Assembly: GCA_026210745.1 (NCBI GenBank)
Contig: CP110631.1
Span: 1,674,001 to 1,738,000 of the forward strand
Length of the DNA: 64,000 nucleotides
Direction: 5' to 3'
DNA from: Exobasidium rhododendri
Lineage: Eukaryota > Basidiomycota > Exobasidiomycetes > Exobasidiales > Exobasidiaceae
Shown here: positions 10,528 to 22,168 of the stretch, piece after piece
Numbering within the stretch: the stretch's first letter is position 1
How the letters are laid out: each line of letters opens with the position of its first letter
Position numbers and translations under genes: made by a program
Notes under the pieces: model-generated
What the model saw: the letters and a program-made list of their open reading frames with translations, nothing else
What the model was told of the DNA's origin: nothing
The model's database searches: none

Positions 10528-13251
10528 CTATAGCATTCGCGGCCGTTGAGATTGGTCCGCTCCCTGTGTTGTGAACAGTATAGACGTCAGAAGGCCTGTT
10601 TCATTTCTTTCAAACACACACACTCTCTCTCTCTCTCGCTCGCTCGCTCTAGATCCACTCACCTTGACGATCGAGAAGAGGAAATTGCAGAATCTTTTGC
10701 CGTACGGTACGGGAGAGATGGAAGATATCATGTGTGAGTTGTGGGTCAGACTTTTGAAGAAATGCTCGCCTCGTTTGATGGAGTTGTACGACGTCAACGT
10801 GTCGATGATGCCAAAGTAGTATATCCAGTCGGTGGGCTTGTTCTCCATGTCGGTAGCTCGGTATCCTCCTTCGTCTTGGTAGAAGAGAAAGTCGAGTCGC
10901 TCTGAACCTTCATGTTCTGGTAATTTGGTTGCGGCTGTAGATCCGAGCGTTTTTGCATCTGATCTTCGAACAGCCGATCGCAGTGCATAAGCTTCCTTCT
11001 CCAGTCGAACCGTCGGCTCCCTCTTCAGGGTGATGTGACCCGGATGGGACGGGTTCTTGCTGACCGGTTGGATAATCTGAAGAGCGTCCTGTCGAAGACC
11101 TTCTTTGTTTCCTCTCTTCATGTCGTGTAAGCCGATCAAGAGACTGTAGTCCATGATTCCTAGCTTTTGAAGAAGTGCTACGTCACTGCGAATCTGAGCC
11201 TCAAAAAGGGCCAACTTGTCGGGTCCCAGTTGCAACTCTCTACCTCGCTTGACCCAGTTCAAGTCTTTCAAGACTGCTCCCTTCTTCTGCGCCGCCTTTT
11301 CTTCGGGATACTCTCGTCCAATCGCACTGCCCTTTAGATCATACGTCTCGTGGATGTCTCTATGAGGTGGGAAGATGTTGTTCATAATGACAAAATGGAT
11401 CTTTTTTCCCCCTGGTAGCTTGACTCGATGCAGACCGTAGAAGCGACTGAGAAGTGTATGTGGATTTGACTTGATGTGCAGGTGGTACTCCTTCAAGATC
11501 TTGATCAAAAACTTGTGTTCGTTGTGTCGAATAGTCTTGATGATGAAGCGATAGTCTCTCGAAAAGTAGAAGAATGACCCGGACTTGCCAGGTGATCCCA
11601 GCTCGGATAGGATATATTTGGACGTCAAGGAAAGCAGGTAATCGGCCGGATCCAAGTGGAAGTATTCACGTAGTTCTCTGAACACCCAAGGTGCGTAATC
11701 CTTGAACTTGAAATCATACTTCGCCGAAGGTGTTAGCTCATTCCCGATGATATCAAAGGTAAATTTATGCCTCGCTGAGTAGTCTGCATCGGTCAGAGTT
11801 CGCTTGATCTTTGCTTGACATCGACTGACACCGATTCGAATACCGGTCAACATGTTGTACATGAGCACGTAATTGGCATGACCTTCGTCAATCACATTTC
11901 CCATCAACGCTTTAGGTTCTTCCTCCGTCAATTTCCTCCCACTCCTGGCTCGTGTCAGAGTAGCTCCTCCTCGCAAGGTATTCTCTGAGGGTTCAACCTC
12001 TCCCGTCATCTCTCTCATCTTCTTGGTCTCTCGTTGCCTCCTCATTTGGTCAGCCTGTTTGGCAATCGCTTCGTCTAGCCCTGCGTCTCCCGTCTGAAGC
12101 GGTGGTGCTACCACAGAGGAAGCGTGGAATGGTGCAGATGGACCACTACTCTGCTCATTGTAAAAGCTGGTCGGTGGACCATCTCTATCTTTGCTATTCT
12201 TCCGGCTCCTTTGCGTGTTGATGCTTCCCTCTGATCCAGCGCGTTTCTTTTGCGATGATCCTCCTGTCGTGTTTCTCCGTGAGGGCAGAGGTCGACGAGA
12301 TGCAGAATTGGCACTGCTGAATGACAAGGAAGGCGAAGGCCTCCTACTCAACGCATTGGAAGCCTCTGTATCTTGAGCAGAGGAGGGATGTAGAAGTGAT
12401 GCAGGCTCGGCAACAAAAGGCGCAATACTGAATTTACTCATCTGCTGCCTGTACGTGTCAGTGGAGTCTTCATTGTCATCCTGAGAGCTGCTTGCACTCA
12501 AGTATGTCGTACTTGCAGTAGAGGCACCACTTGCCGCCCTTGCAGACCTTGAGGGCCTCGTCTCATCGCCTTGGATGGAATATGCCCTATCGTCATTAGT
12601 GAGAGCGCGCCGAGGTCTGCTCCTTATCCGCCCTGTCGTCATTGCTGTTTCATCGACTCTACTTGACGATTTCGAGATGGCTGTATCGAACATATTGCCG
12701 TTTTGCAGGCCATTTCGATACTCTGGCTCCAGCGGTGGGGAAGGCGGTAACTCTCCCACTATTGTTTGTAACTGAGAGCCAGGCTCCATTCTCATGATCG
12801 CATCCTGATGCATCGCCAGATTCTTCATTTCGAGAGGAGGCTGAAGCGGATTAGAGCCTTTCGCTTGCGCGCTCGATGATGGTTGATGTCCATTTCTTCG
12901 ACTGACAATCTGAGGAAGTTGCAGGATTCGACGGCCATGGGATGATGACGAGTGATTATTCGATCTTTCATCACTTCCACTTGCTACTCCTCCACTACCG
13001 TTGGCTGAGCTGCTACTAACATGTTGTCGTTTACCTGTTGTTGCCTCCTTTATCGCACCAAATTGACTATCGGCGTACGCTCGCTCACGATTGGTGGTGA
13101 CCGGGGAAGCATACGGGGTGGAATTGCTCAAGTTCAAGTCGTATATCTCCCCTGTCCCTTCCTCGTTGACGCGAACAATGTGATACTTCTCATCTTGAAT
13201 GGCATTGCGAATCGAAGTGTGTTGGTACGGTGAGTTGAAGCTCGTCGCCAT
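10528..13251 (-). CDS. MSS4: Phosphatidylinositol-4-phosphate 5-kinase (Mss4-like)
   Basis: Two exons, 13251-10663 and 10563-10528; 874 aa. Makes PtdIns(4,5)P2 at the plasma membrane. The N-terminal half (residues 1 to about 450) is low-complexity Ser/Arg-rich. The kinase core begins near NYVLMYNMLTGIRIGVSR; it includes GSFFYFSRDYRFIIKTI (ATP-binding lysine), FVIMNNIFP, YDLKGSAIGRE, KLGIMDYSLLIGLHD (catalytic aspartate) and IYYFGIIDTLTSYNSIKRGE with the substrate-specificity loop. The ATG at 13251 was chosen because the frame upstream of it has only non-ATG codons. The single intron (10564-10662) is 99 nt, has no in-frame stop and holds a microsatellite; the last exon encodes only 11 residues. 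Tail-to-tail with the synthetase gene. Confidence 0.94.
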   Translation of the reverse strand: MATSFNSPYQHTSIRNAIQDEKYHIVRVNEEGTGEIYDLNLSNSTPYASPVTTNRERAYADSQFGAIKEATTGKRQHVSSSSANGSGGVASGSDERSNNHSSSSHGRRILQLPQIVSRRNGHQPSSSAQAKGSNPLQPPLEMKNLAMHQDAIMRMEPGSQLQTIVGELPPSPPLEPEYRNGLQNGNMFDTAISKSSSRVDETAMTTGRIRSRPRRALTNDDRAYSIQGDETRPSRSARAASGASTASTTYLSASSSQDDNEDSTDTYRQQMSKFSIAPFVAEPASLLHPSSAQDTEASNALSRRPSPSLSFSSANSASRRPLPSRRNTTGGSSQKKRAGSEGSINTQRSRKNSKDRDGPPTSFYNEQSSGPSAPFHASSVVAPPLQTGDAGLDEAIAKQADQMRRQRETKKMREMTGEVEPSENTLRGGATLTRARSGRKLTEEEPKALMGNVIDEGHANYVLMYNMLTGIRIGVSRCQAKIKRTLTDADYSARHKFTFDIIGNELTPSAKYDFKFKDYAPWVFRELREYFHLDPADYLLSLTSKYILSELGSPGKSGSFFYFSRDYRFIIKTIRHNEHKFLIKILKEYHLHIKSNPHTLLSRFYGLHRVKLPGGKKIHFVIMNNIFPPHRDIHETYDLKGSAIGREYPEEKAAQKKGAVLKDLNWVKRGRELQLGPDKLALFEAQIRSDVALLQKLGIMDYSLLIGLHDMKRGNKEGLRQDALQIIQPVSKNPSHPGHITLKREPTVRLEKEAYALRSAVRRSDAKTLGSTAATKLPEHEGSERLDFLFYQDEGGYRATDMENKPTDWIYYFGIIDTLTSYNSIKRGEHFFKSLTHNSHMISSISPVPYGKRFCNFLFSIVKVSGSRASERERERVCVFERNETGLLTSILFTTQGADQSQRPRML
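10613..10650 (+). repeat. Compound CA/CT/GCTC microsatellite inside the Mss4 intron
   Basis: A short CA run, then CT repeats, then three GCTC units, all within the 99-nt intron near the 3' end of the kinase gene. On the coding strand it is a GA/GT-rich tract between donor and acceptor. Confidence 0.9.
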
Positions 13252-13774
13252 TACAGATCGAGATGTACCGTTTTCCACAAAGGACGGCGCCAACAAACTT
13301 CTTCAATCCCACGAGCAAGCCTATTCGAAATTCTTTCCACACCTTCTATTAATGTTCTTGAGGAGGGATATGCTGGTAGAGCCACTTCTACTTGAGTTGT
13401 GTTGATGCAAGGCAGCTGAATGTGGTCGCAGGAAGTAAGGATGCGACAAAGAGTGAATTTTTACAGCCTCTGTGACAATGATACAAACAGATACAATTTC
13501 CTGCCCCCCCCCCCCGGTCCTTATAACACATACACACCCCCTGTAAAGTTTGTATGTGTGTAGGGTACCTTATTTCCCTTATTAGTCCGGTTCGTGATAG
13601 TGAATCTATATTCGTATGCTACTGCAGACGCGAGCCTAGGGTGAATCATCTGGGAACATTGGTACGCTTGGCTTTGTCAAATTCCTCGCGAAGCTCACAC
13701 CAGACATCGTGAGCATTTAGAAGCGCCTTCGGGGGGGTATTTGACGCCTGAAGCTTATAGAGCTTTGTACCACG
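13252..13774. other. Divergent promoter region, Mss4 / SurE-like gene
   Basis: A 523-bp gap between two head-to-head ATGs. It contains a run of about 12 C (near 13502-13515) followed by CACACC-type sequence. No gene is recognised. Confidence 0.5.
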
Positions 13775-14886
13775 ATGAGAGTCCTGCTCGTCAACGATGA
13801 TGGTCCACCGTCCACCATCTCGCCTCATGTGCTAGGTCTATGGGAGACCCTTCAGTCACAGCTCGGATGGCAAGTCTCTGTCATCCTCCCTTCCTTTCAA
13901 AAATCTTGGGGTAGTATGGCATTCTCGATCTCGGCTCCAGTGAGCGTCTGGTACTACTATCCACTTCGAGGCAACTACGACGGAAAGATGCCGCGGACAA
14001 GTGAGAGCTGGAGTGCGACAAGAAGACCACTCGCAGCAGACGAGGTCGGAGAGTGGATCTTGCTTGATGGGGTGAGTTCTTTTCTTCTCATAAACGAAGA
14101 CAACATTGAAAGAGGTGAGATTGATCCTAATACTCGATGTACTCTCTGCAATAGACGCCCACAACCTGCGCCAATGTGGGACTGTACAATATGGGCTCCC
14201 TACTACCTTCAGATAAGAAATTGGAGCAGTTTGATTTGGTCGTTTCCGGTCCAAATTACGGAAGAAATACCGGAACATCCTTTTCGGTATCTTCTGGCAC
14301 GATCGGAGCCGCTCTAGCAGCCTCCTTGAGTGGAGTCAGAGGCATCAGTCTCAGCTATGGTCACTTTCAAATACTCACCGAAGAGATGAAAGCGGCGGAA
14401 GTAAAATACAAAGGAGCAGAGGCAGACGGATCGCCCAACACTTCGATGACCGCTCCACCTTCGTCAAGTCCAGAGATTGTCACTATTGCACATAAGCTCT
14501 CTTGTCGTATCATCGAGAAACTGTGCAGTGAATGGGAAGATGGTGTCGGGGTGTACAGTATCAACGTACCGCTGACATACGTCCTTAGAGATGAAATTGT
14601 TCACTGGACTACCGTCTGGGGCAATGGCTATGCACAGCTCTTCAAGATAGTCGAGCCAGAGGATACCGCGGATACAACAGGAACCTACTTGCCGCCTTCT
14701 GCACCCAAACCGACGCAGCAATTGCGCTTTAGTCCAAACATGAAAAGTCTGCTATCGTCTCAGAGCGCACCCGAAGGTTCAGACATCTGGGCAATCATGA
14801 AAGGGTTCGTCAGTATATCACGATTGGAATGTCGCTATGCAGAAGTGACACCGCAAAAGGCTCCACAGGGCAGATTCAAGCTGTGA
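13775..14886 (+). CDS. SurE-like 5'-nucleotidase/acid phosphatase
   Basis: Two exons, 13775-14071 and 14155-14886; 342 aa. SurE enzymes are metal-dependent phosphatases for nucleoside monophosphates. The signature metal-binding motif stands at the very start (RVLLVNDDGPPS), followed by the TPTTCANVGLYN segment across the splice site, VVSGPNYGRN and SSGTIGAALAA, the standard SurE order. No signal peptide or membrane segment is seen, suggesting a cytosolic protein. In Saccharomyces the SurE domain is joined to a tubulin-tyrosine-ligase-like domain in Pby1; here it stands alone, as in the Yarrowia PHO2 type. Residues after about 250 form a fungal-type C-terminal extension. The stop is 124 bp from that of the convergent NOL8-like gene. 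Confidence 0.88.
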
Positions 14887-15010
14887 TGACGTCGCCCTTT
14901 CTTTTTTTTGACTTCTGAAATCTAAAATGTATTGCTACAACTATCACCGGTATCCAGAAAAGGGACAGTGTTATGCTACAGAGAAACGGAGTGGAAAGCT
15001 CATAATTTCT

Positions 15011-17057
15011 CTATGATCTCATCGGCATTGAGGTTCCTGCTGCTCTGGATCCGGTGTACTTTCTTCTTTTCTTTTTGAGCGCCTCTCGGTGCCTTCGCTT
15101 GTAGTCTTGTGTCAATTGGCCTTTCCTCTCCTTCCATAGTGCTTGCAGTTCTTCGTCTGACTTATCTTTGCAAAAGGGAGAGACTGTCGAATCTGACTGC
15201 AGTATCTTGAGCCAACTCTGCTTGTCGTGCTCGAGAGTCGGAAAGAAAAATGGAAGCTGCTCAGCAGCAGCAAACGAAGAGGCAGGCGCAGAATAAGCAC
15301 TTTCTGGCACCCAACGATTATGTGTCACTGTCGCCTGGGTCTCTCGTATCGCCCCTATCGTCTCTTCTTCCTCTTCTTCCTCCTCCTCCTCCCCTTCTTC
15401 CTCCAGATCCAAGTCGAGGTCGCCCATCAGTGAAAAGCCGACTGACGCTTCCTTGGGTCGGAACATATCCTTCAAGCTGGACATTTGCACATGGTCTTTA
15501 ACAGCAGTGTCAAAGATCGGTACGACGTCTTTGCTTGGCCGGGAAGTTTCAGTCACTTCCTTCTCCACTGTCGCTCGTTCTGGCTCCTGATCCTCTACTT
15601 CATCATCTTCCGGTGCTCCACTGGACCCACTTGGAACAAAGCGAACCAAAGGACGGAATAGATTGGTCTCACTGCCCAACTTGGTGTTCCCCAAGAGAGC
15701 AGCTCGCTTCTGCACTCCGGTCAAGGGTATATCGACAATATTGGCAGTTTGTACTGTCTCACTCTGCATTGGTAGCTCTGCCATGTCATCATCTTCACTT
15801 TCGTCGCGCTCAGGAAGAGGCTCCACTGGCGCCGATGATTGTGGTAGTCTGGGTGACTTCATGTTGTCCCCGAACATGTTTTTAAGCACGTCCAAGTGTC
15901 CCGCTTTCTCCTCCTTCCAGCTCTGTGACTTTATTTGTGTATTCGGTTGCATCTCTTGATATCCCTCTGAAAAGTCAGAATCTTCTCCAGGATCGTAGGA
16001 TGGGAACCTGTAGGGTCCTTGCGTCTCCGACGTCAGCTCTCCTTTTGACGACTCCTTCTTGTTCACTTCTTCCACTTCTTCTTCTTCTTCCGAATCAGAA
16101 GAATCTGGAGCAGCATTATTGATGGCTGCAGCAACTTCATCCATTGATGAGTCAGACTCGGTATCCTCACTTTCGCTATCTGAATCTGTGATTTGATCCT
16201 GCTCATGCACAATCTTCTCCTCGCGCAGCTGTACAATCTCCTCCTTCAGCACATTTCCGTCCACATCTCTTAATATCCATTTAGCCATATCATCACCACC
16301 CTCGATCGACTCTTCGCACTCCCATTCAGCACCGGCCGGTAGTCCCTCTGTACCATCATCTAGCATCACTCCTGACAAATGGATAGCCCCGTATCGAGAT
16401 GGATCGATTGTCACTCTTCGTGTCCTAGTCATGGGCTTTTTGACTGCACCCTTGCTTTTCCTCTTTGCATCCTTTTCTTTGGGTGTGACAGGCCCGGAAG
16501 TAGGTCGAGGAAGCGGATGAGACGGCCTCATGTGGAGAGGTCTTAGTAAGTGGCCTGCTGGCGTCTTCTTCCAGCCCTGAATAAAATTATGGAGGAGGTT
16601 CCATTAGTCTGTGAATATTGAAGACCCTTATGGTACTCACCCACTCTCCCTCTGTCACTTCCTTATCTGTGATGGGATGATCTATTCTTTCACTCTCTAC
16701 TCCTTTAGGTTTTCTCTTCTTCTTCTTCTTCTTCTCCTTTTCCGTTTTTGGCTCGACCTCTACGGCTTCCTTGATTTCTTCCGCCCAAGCTTGCTTCTTA
16801 GCAAGACCGATTCTCAGCTTGCTCCCTTTCCAGATTGTATTATTCAGTAGGTCAGTAGCTCGTTTAATCTTCGATGCTTCCCCTTCGACAGTCAAAAAGC
16901 ACCAAGCTTGCACATCTCCAACACCGTCATTTCCCGGTGGCCAATTATGGATATCTCGTACTTGAAGCTGGAAAGATTGAAATCGTGATTGGAGATCTTG
17001 AACAGAACATTGCGTCGGATTGAGTCCTGAGATGTGCAGCCTTTTTATCTCGCTCAT
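15011..17057 (-). CDS. NOL8: NOL8-like nucleolar RRM protein
   Basis: Two exons, 17057-16641 and 16576-15011; 660 aa. An RRM occupies residues 1 to about 85 (KRLHISGLNP, then AWCFLTVEGEASKIKRA and LRIGLAKK). A lysine-rich block follows, then GWKKTPAGHLLRPLHMRP across the splice site, which is characteristic of NOL8-type proteins. The middle is strongly acidic with Ser/Glu repeats. The C-terminus has LPFFFPTLEHDKQSWL and a basic helix ending KKKRRKYTG. Family role: 60S ribosome biogenesis in the nucleolus. The ATG at 17057 is used because the codon three residues upstream is TTG. It is divergent from the BCKDH E1 alpha gene, 397 bp between ATGs. Confidence 0.8.
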
Positions 17058-17454
17058 GAACGGCAATGCTGTCTATACATGCACGCACACAAATGAGAAA
17101 GAGTCTCCCTGGCCATACTAATTTCGAGGTTCTAAACTTTTAACTTTTTCTCTTTTCCCTTTTTCCGCCTCTGCGCGTGACACCTGCTCGGTCAGGACCT
17201 CGACGTTTGCATAGCGGCCGCGGTAACAAATCCGGGGTAAGCGCGATGCACAGTTAAGGTTTTGCAGGCGTTGTGGGTAGTCAGTAATAGTCATGATATT
17301 AGTGTGCCTGCTGTCTCTCGCGATAATTCCAAAACGCCCTGCCTTGACAGAGGCGACAAGGATCAGCCGCTCCTTCATACCCTATACACTATCTCGACTT
17401 GCACGCACGTAATCACCAAGACCATTGGACTGGCGAGAGTGAGAGACGTCGACA
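17058..17454. other. Divergent promoter region, NOL8-like / BCKDH E1 alpha
   Basis: Some 397 bp between head-to-head ATGs, with a NotI-like GCGGCCGC at about 17215 and no recognisable gene. Confidence 0.5.
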
Positions 17455-19097
17455 ATGAAAGTGTTCTTCCCAGCGACCAGAATGCCCGGATTGGTGAGGG
17501 CATTCAGCGCCGGCACTCGCGCATGGGCACCTTCTACTTCGATGGGTCATCTACCCGGCTACCCATCCTCCCCTTTCCTGTCTTCATTTCAAGAAGCCAC
17601 CTTTGACTCAGTGAATGCAAATACGTCACCCTCTTCCTCCACTCGAGCAAAGGGAATTCCCACATATCGTCTCATGGATGGTGTAGGGAATCTACTGCCC
17701 AAAGTGGAAGAAGCAGGTCTACAATTACAGAAGGAAGAAGCCGTCAAGATCATGCAGCATGTGCTTCTACTGCCTGCTTTGGATGTTATACTGTACAATG
17801 CGCAAAGGCAGGGGAGGATAAGCTTCATGATGACGAGCCACGGAGAAGAAGCGGCGGTGATTGGAAGTGCTTCCGCTTTAGACGCCAAGGACGAAGTGTT
17901 TGCTCAATACAGGGAGATGGGTGTACTGCTCTATCGAGGATTCAAGCTGGATCAAGTCATGAGTCAGGTGAGTATGTCTGCACTGCTATCGTATACCCTT
18001 GACTGGACGCTCATCGAAGGCGCTCCACCGGTGCGCTGATACAGGTATTTGGAACAGCAGACGATCTAGGTCTAGCCCGACAAATGCCCGTCCATTTTGG
18101 CTCACCTCAACATCATTTCCACACAATCAGTTCCCCTCTAGCCACACAGATTCCACAAGCAGCAGGAGCAGCATTTGCACTCAAGAGGATGAAGGATCGC
18201 AGAGACAATGTCGTGGTGTGCTATTTCGGGGAAGGAGCGGCAAGTGAAGGAGATGCGCATGCAGGGATGAACATGGCAGCTACATTGAGGTGCCCAGTCA
18301 TGTTAGTAGTAAAAAGGGGATAAAAAAATTTCCATCGTTTTCTTCTCCTACTCTACTGACTCAATTTGCCTCACATGTTGGATAGCTTCATCGTCCGAAA
18401 CAACGGTTTCGCCATATCGACACCATCGACTGAGCAGTACGCCGGTGATGGCATTGCATCTCGTGGTCCAGGCTACGGAATCTCCACTGTTCGAGTTGAT
18501 GGGAACGACATTCTAGCGGTTCGGAGTGCAGTGCAACAAGCCAAGAAACACTGTCTTGAGCATTCTCGACCGTTCCTGATCGAATGTATGACGTATCGAG
18601 TCGGTCATCATTCTACTTCCGACGACTCGTCAGCCTATCGAAAGAAGACGGATGTAGAAGATTGGAAAAAATTAGACAATCCTATCTCAAGATTTGAAAA
18701 ATTCTGCATAGATCGTACTTGGTGGTCAGAAAGGGAGTCAGAAGACCTGAAGAAAGGGTATCGGACACAGATAGTCAAAGCGCTGGAGGTTGCGGAAAAG
18801 AAAAAGAGACCGAAATTGAGTAGTATCTTTGAAGATACTTACAAGGAGATACCGGAGAATCTGAAGGTGAGTAGGCACACCCTTGAGGGGATCTGCTGCG
18901 CTTGAGAGGAGACTATGACAAGTGCAAGCTCATACTTCCCTCCGTCGGTCGTCCAGCAACAACGGTCCGAGTTGGCTCGACTACTGCAAAAGTATGGGGA
19001 CAGCGATCTGTGGAAAAAGGAGTTGTCAAAGTACGAAGAGCAAGGCGAGGACATGATCGCCTTTCGGCCAAGAGAGGAAGAGGAAAAGGGAAAGTGA
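17455..19097 (+). CDS. BCKDHA: 2-oxoisovalerate dehydrogenase E1 component, alpha subunit (mitochondrial)
   Basis: Four exons: 17455-17967, 18045-18301, 18386-18866, 18957-19097; 463 aa. Thiamine-diphosphate subunit of the branched-chain 2-oxoacid dehydrogenase, which oxidatively decarboxylates the 2-oxoacids of Val, Leu and Ile in the mitochondrial matrix. The N-terminus ([20 protein letters not shown]) is basic and Ser/Ala-rich, a good presequence. [19 protein letters not shown] is a family signature; the ThDP/Mg site reads [13 protein letters not shown] and continues over the intron to [15 protein letters not shown]. The phosphorylation-loop region [16 protein letters not shown] is intact, so kinase control is plausible. 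Intron 2 uses a less common GTTAGT donor. No beta subunit gene is in the window. Confidence 0.93.
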
Positions 19098-19200
19098 GGC
19101 AAATGCAAGAATCTTATTCACGAACTTAGCTACCCGTACAGCAAAATTCATCACCCCCCCCCCCTTTCTGCCATCTTCCCTTCCTTGGAAGTATTATTCT

Positions 19201-21860
19201 TCACTTCTTGGCGAACCATCCTCCCAGCCAGCCAGATTTCTTGCCGACTTCTGTCTCTGTGTCCTCTTCATCTTCGACGAGATTACCAGGGTCGTATGCT
19301 CCACCTGTGTCGTTGCTTTTGCCGACCAGTTGATCGTCAAAGTCGTCGCTGACAGTTGTCGTTGCCATGGAGATTTGTCTTTGATGACGATCGAACCCGG
19401 TAGTGCGCTCGCTCTTTGCCGCCGTCTCATCTTGCCAAGTTTCTTGATCGACTTCATCGGGGAATTCCCTCGTTCCATGCACCTCCTCCCACAGCTGCGC
19501 TTCTCTGTCTGAATTCAAATGCAACGCTTGCTCCAGGTCGACGGGATCAAAATCGACATACTTGCCAGCCAGGTCATTGATCGCAATGTTGGCTTTGCTT
19601 TGGGCTGTCGTGCTCCGACTGACGTATGTCTTCCCCTTTGCATCTTCACCATGGCTCTTGACAAATACGTCTTTTTGAGTCTGTTTCCTAGCTTGTTCGA
19701 TGAGCTCTTCACTCTTCACAAAGGTCGCTTCTGCCATGACAGGTTTCACTTCTTCGTTCTCCCTTTCTACTTCTTCCTCGTCTACCAACTCCATAGCGCT
19801 TCTTGCCTCTCGTATGAACAATTCACTTCGATTGAGCAAGACTAGGCTCTTCCCCTGTTCTCCGTGATAGAGGTAGCTCTTTGCCAAGAATCGCAGCAAT
19901 TCACTTTTAAACCATGCCGACTTTGCCTCCATCAACGTCGACACGTTTGCCTCATTCTCCACCAGTCCCAGGGTAGTGATACCAGTGCAACTCATCTCAC
20001 AAGAGTCCAACAATTTTGCCACACCAGGAACACCTCGAGCCACAATTCTTTGCTTCTTGAGAAGAGACTGCTTGCGGAGTCGCTCCTCTTCTTGCTTCCT
20101 TTTCGGTGACGGCTTCTTGCCTTGAGCAGGTCGGGATAGACCGCTGCCAGCACTCGCCTTCTTTTGCTTCTTTTGGGTCTTTCTTGCTGCTGGGCGGACC
20201 TTTCTCTTGCCAGCTTTGACCCTTCTGCGAACTGGCTCGGAATTACCTTTTCGTACCTTCCTCTCCGAAGTCACGGCATCGAGACGTCTCTCGACGATAT
20301 CTTGTACTCTGCTCTGTCGCCTATCGCCCTTCTCCTGTACATCCTCTATCAGATTGACGTTCCTCTCGATTCGAACAGCGAGGAGCTTGTAGAGCAAGTA
20401 CTCGTGAGCATTGATTAAATCAGTACTTGCCGCTTCGTATCGACTACTGTGACTTTTAGCCAAAGCTTCTGCATTATCGGTCACCAGCCTTCGAGCGGTA
20501 TCTTCAGCTTCCGTCAGAGCAGCTAAGAGACTATCGTAGCCGTCCATCTCAGTCTTGGAACTCGTCGTCAAGACTTTGCTCGTACTTGCTGCAGCATTCT
20601 TGGGTTGACTCTTTCGGTTGGCAGAAGATGCCGAGTCATCTCCAAAGCTTCTCTTCTTGGCACTTCGTTGTGCGCTCGTCAATCGCTTTCGTTGGTGATT
20701 CTTGTCTACCTCTACCTTTTCGCCGCTCTCTTCCTTCACTTTGAGGGAATGTCGTAACTTTTCTTCTACACTTTCCACTTTGAGGATCACGTCGACCAGC
20801 TCTGGATTTCGAATAGCAATCGCTTTAGCATGCCATTGAACACTGACGAGCTTCTTGGCTTCTTGGCTTCCTCGCTTTTTTTCATTGTGCTCGTGCAGCT
20901 CCCTTGTCATTCTCTCGAAGCCTGGTACGATCTTTTCACAGACTTGTGGAGTGGCCATGTCTTTGGCCAAGACGTCCATGTCTTGTTCGCCAATGTCCAG
21001 ATTGTATGCGCAAAAACGGAGCATGGCTTCTGTACTATCAACGTAGCTATTGGATAAGGCCTCGATTCGACTGTCGTTGCTAGCTTCCGCAATAGCATAC
21101 AGCAGCTTTCGAGTCACAGACAGCTGTTCCACGCAGGTTGTGTAGCTTTTCTTGTCGAAAGACTCATATCCTCGCAGAAGCGCGTGATATGCCGTCACTT
21201 CTGCTCGAGTCATAACGTCCACCCGCTTAGGTCCTAAAGCGAGGAGAAGACTGAGCAGTGAAGTCGACCATTGCACACTTCTGCGACTTCGAGACAGCCC
21301 GTGTCTCCTGATTGCACCGTCTTGCTCTTTTTGAAACGATTCTTGTTTGAGCTCTTGAGAATAAGCCCAAGCTCTTTCAGCTTCAAAGAGGAGTAGTTGC
21401 GCTGGTCTGCAAGGCAAAGGGGGAAGATCCTCGTTAGCTACACTTTACGTAAAGAGACCAAGACCACTGGATACACGCACCTGTCATCTTTCACCTCCTC
21501 TACTGCAATGCTTTTGCGAACAAAGACATGGCCTTTCCCCTTACTATTGGCGCTTTGTACTGTTGCACTCTGCGCCTTCAACTTTTGCTTCTTCGACAGC
21601 TGCTTCTTGTTGTTGGGAGCATGCGAGCTTTGGTTCTTCTTGCTGCCTTTTGTTCGAGTGTCCACTTTGTCGACGTGTGTCTTGTTCATGATCTCTCGTA
21701 AATGATGGAGCTTTGTCGAGCAGAAGAGTCGATAGCGTTTGAAATCTTGTTGGCGCAGACCATGTTCATTCCGCGCTTGATTGATGAGCGAGAAGAGGGA
21801 GATCGATAGAAGATCTGCACGATCCTGCACTTCGGCAGCCTTACTCAGATCGACGTCCAT
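19201..21860 (-). CDS. SRP68: Signal recognition particle subunit SRP68
   Basis: Two exons, 21860-21481 and 21406-19201; 861 aa. SRP68 binds SRP RNA with SRP72 and is needed for co-translational targeting to the ER. The start matches the family: SLINQARNEHGLRQQDFKRYRLFC, then, after splicing, PAQLLLFEAERAWAYSQELKQE, the classic SRP68 RNA-binding repeat region. Later helices (SELFIREARSAMELV, YVDFDPVDLEQAL) also fit. The protein is longer than the usual 550-630 aa because of basic low-complexity insertions near residues 360-400 and 500-560 (AGKRKVRPAARKTQKKQKK). The C-terminus is acidic and ends KKSGWLGGWFAKK, typical of SRP68. Tail-to-tail with the E1 alpha gene, 103 bp apart. Confidence 0.92.
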
Positions 21861-22168
21861 AACGTTTGTTTGCAGTCAGTCGTCGGAAGAGAGGTAGGAA
21901 AGTTGGGTAAAATTGGCTTCTTTTGATTTAGGCGGATGTTGGTGATTCACGCTCAAATCTGATCTCAGTAGATACGCGCAAGAATGGAGATGGGAGGGCA
22001 CGCCGCTTACTAAGCACCAATACTGCCTTTCTCACTCCTCACAACATCCCACGATAATCGTATGGAGCCGCACAGTGATGAGTGCCACATTCCGAATGTA
22101 TTCGGTGAAGAGAACATACATACAATTAAGGGAGAGTCTGGGCTAGAAAGGTCGCGCAGAGGGCAAAA
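21861..22168. other. Intergenic region between PNO1 and SRP68 (same strand)
   Basis: Some 308 bp holding the 3' end of the PNO1 transcript and the SRP68 promoter. One of the few tandem gaps in the window; no gene or repeat seen. Confidence 0.5.
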
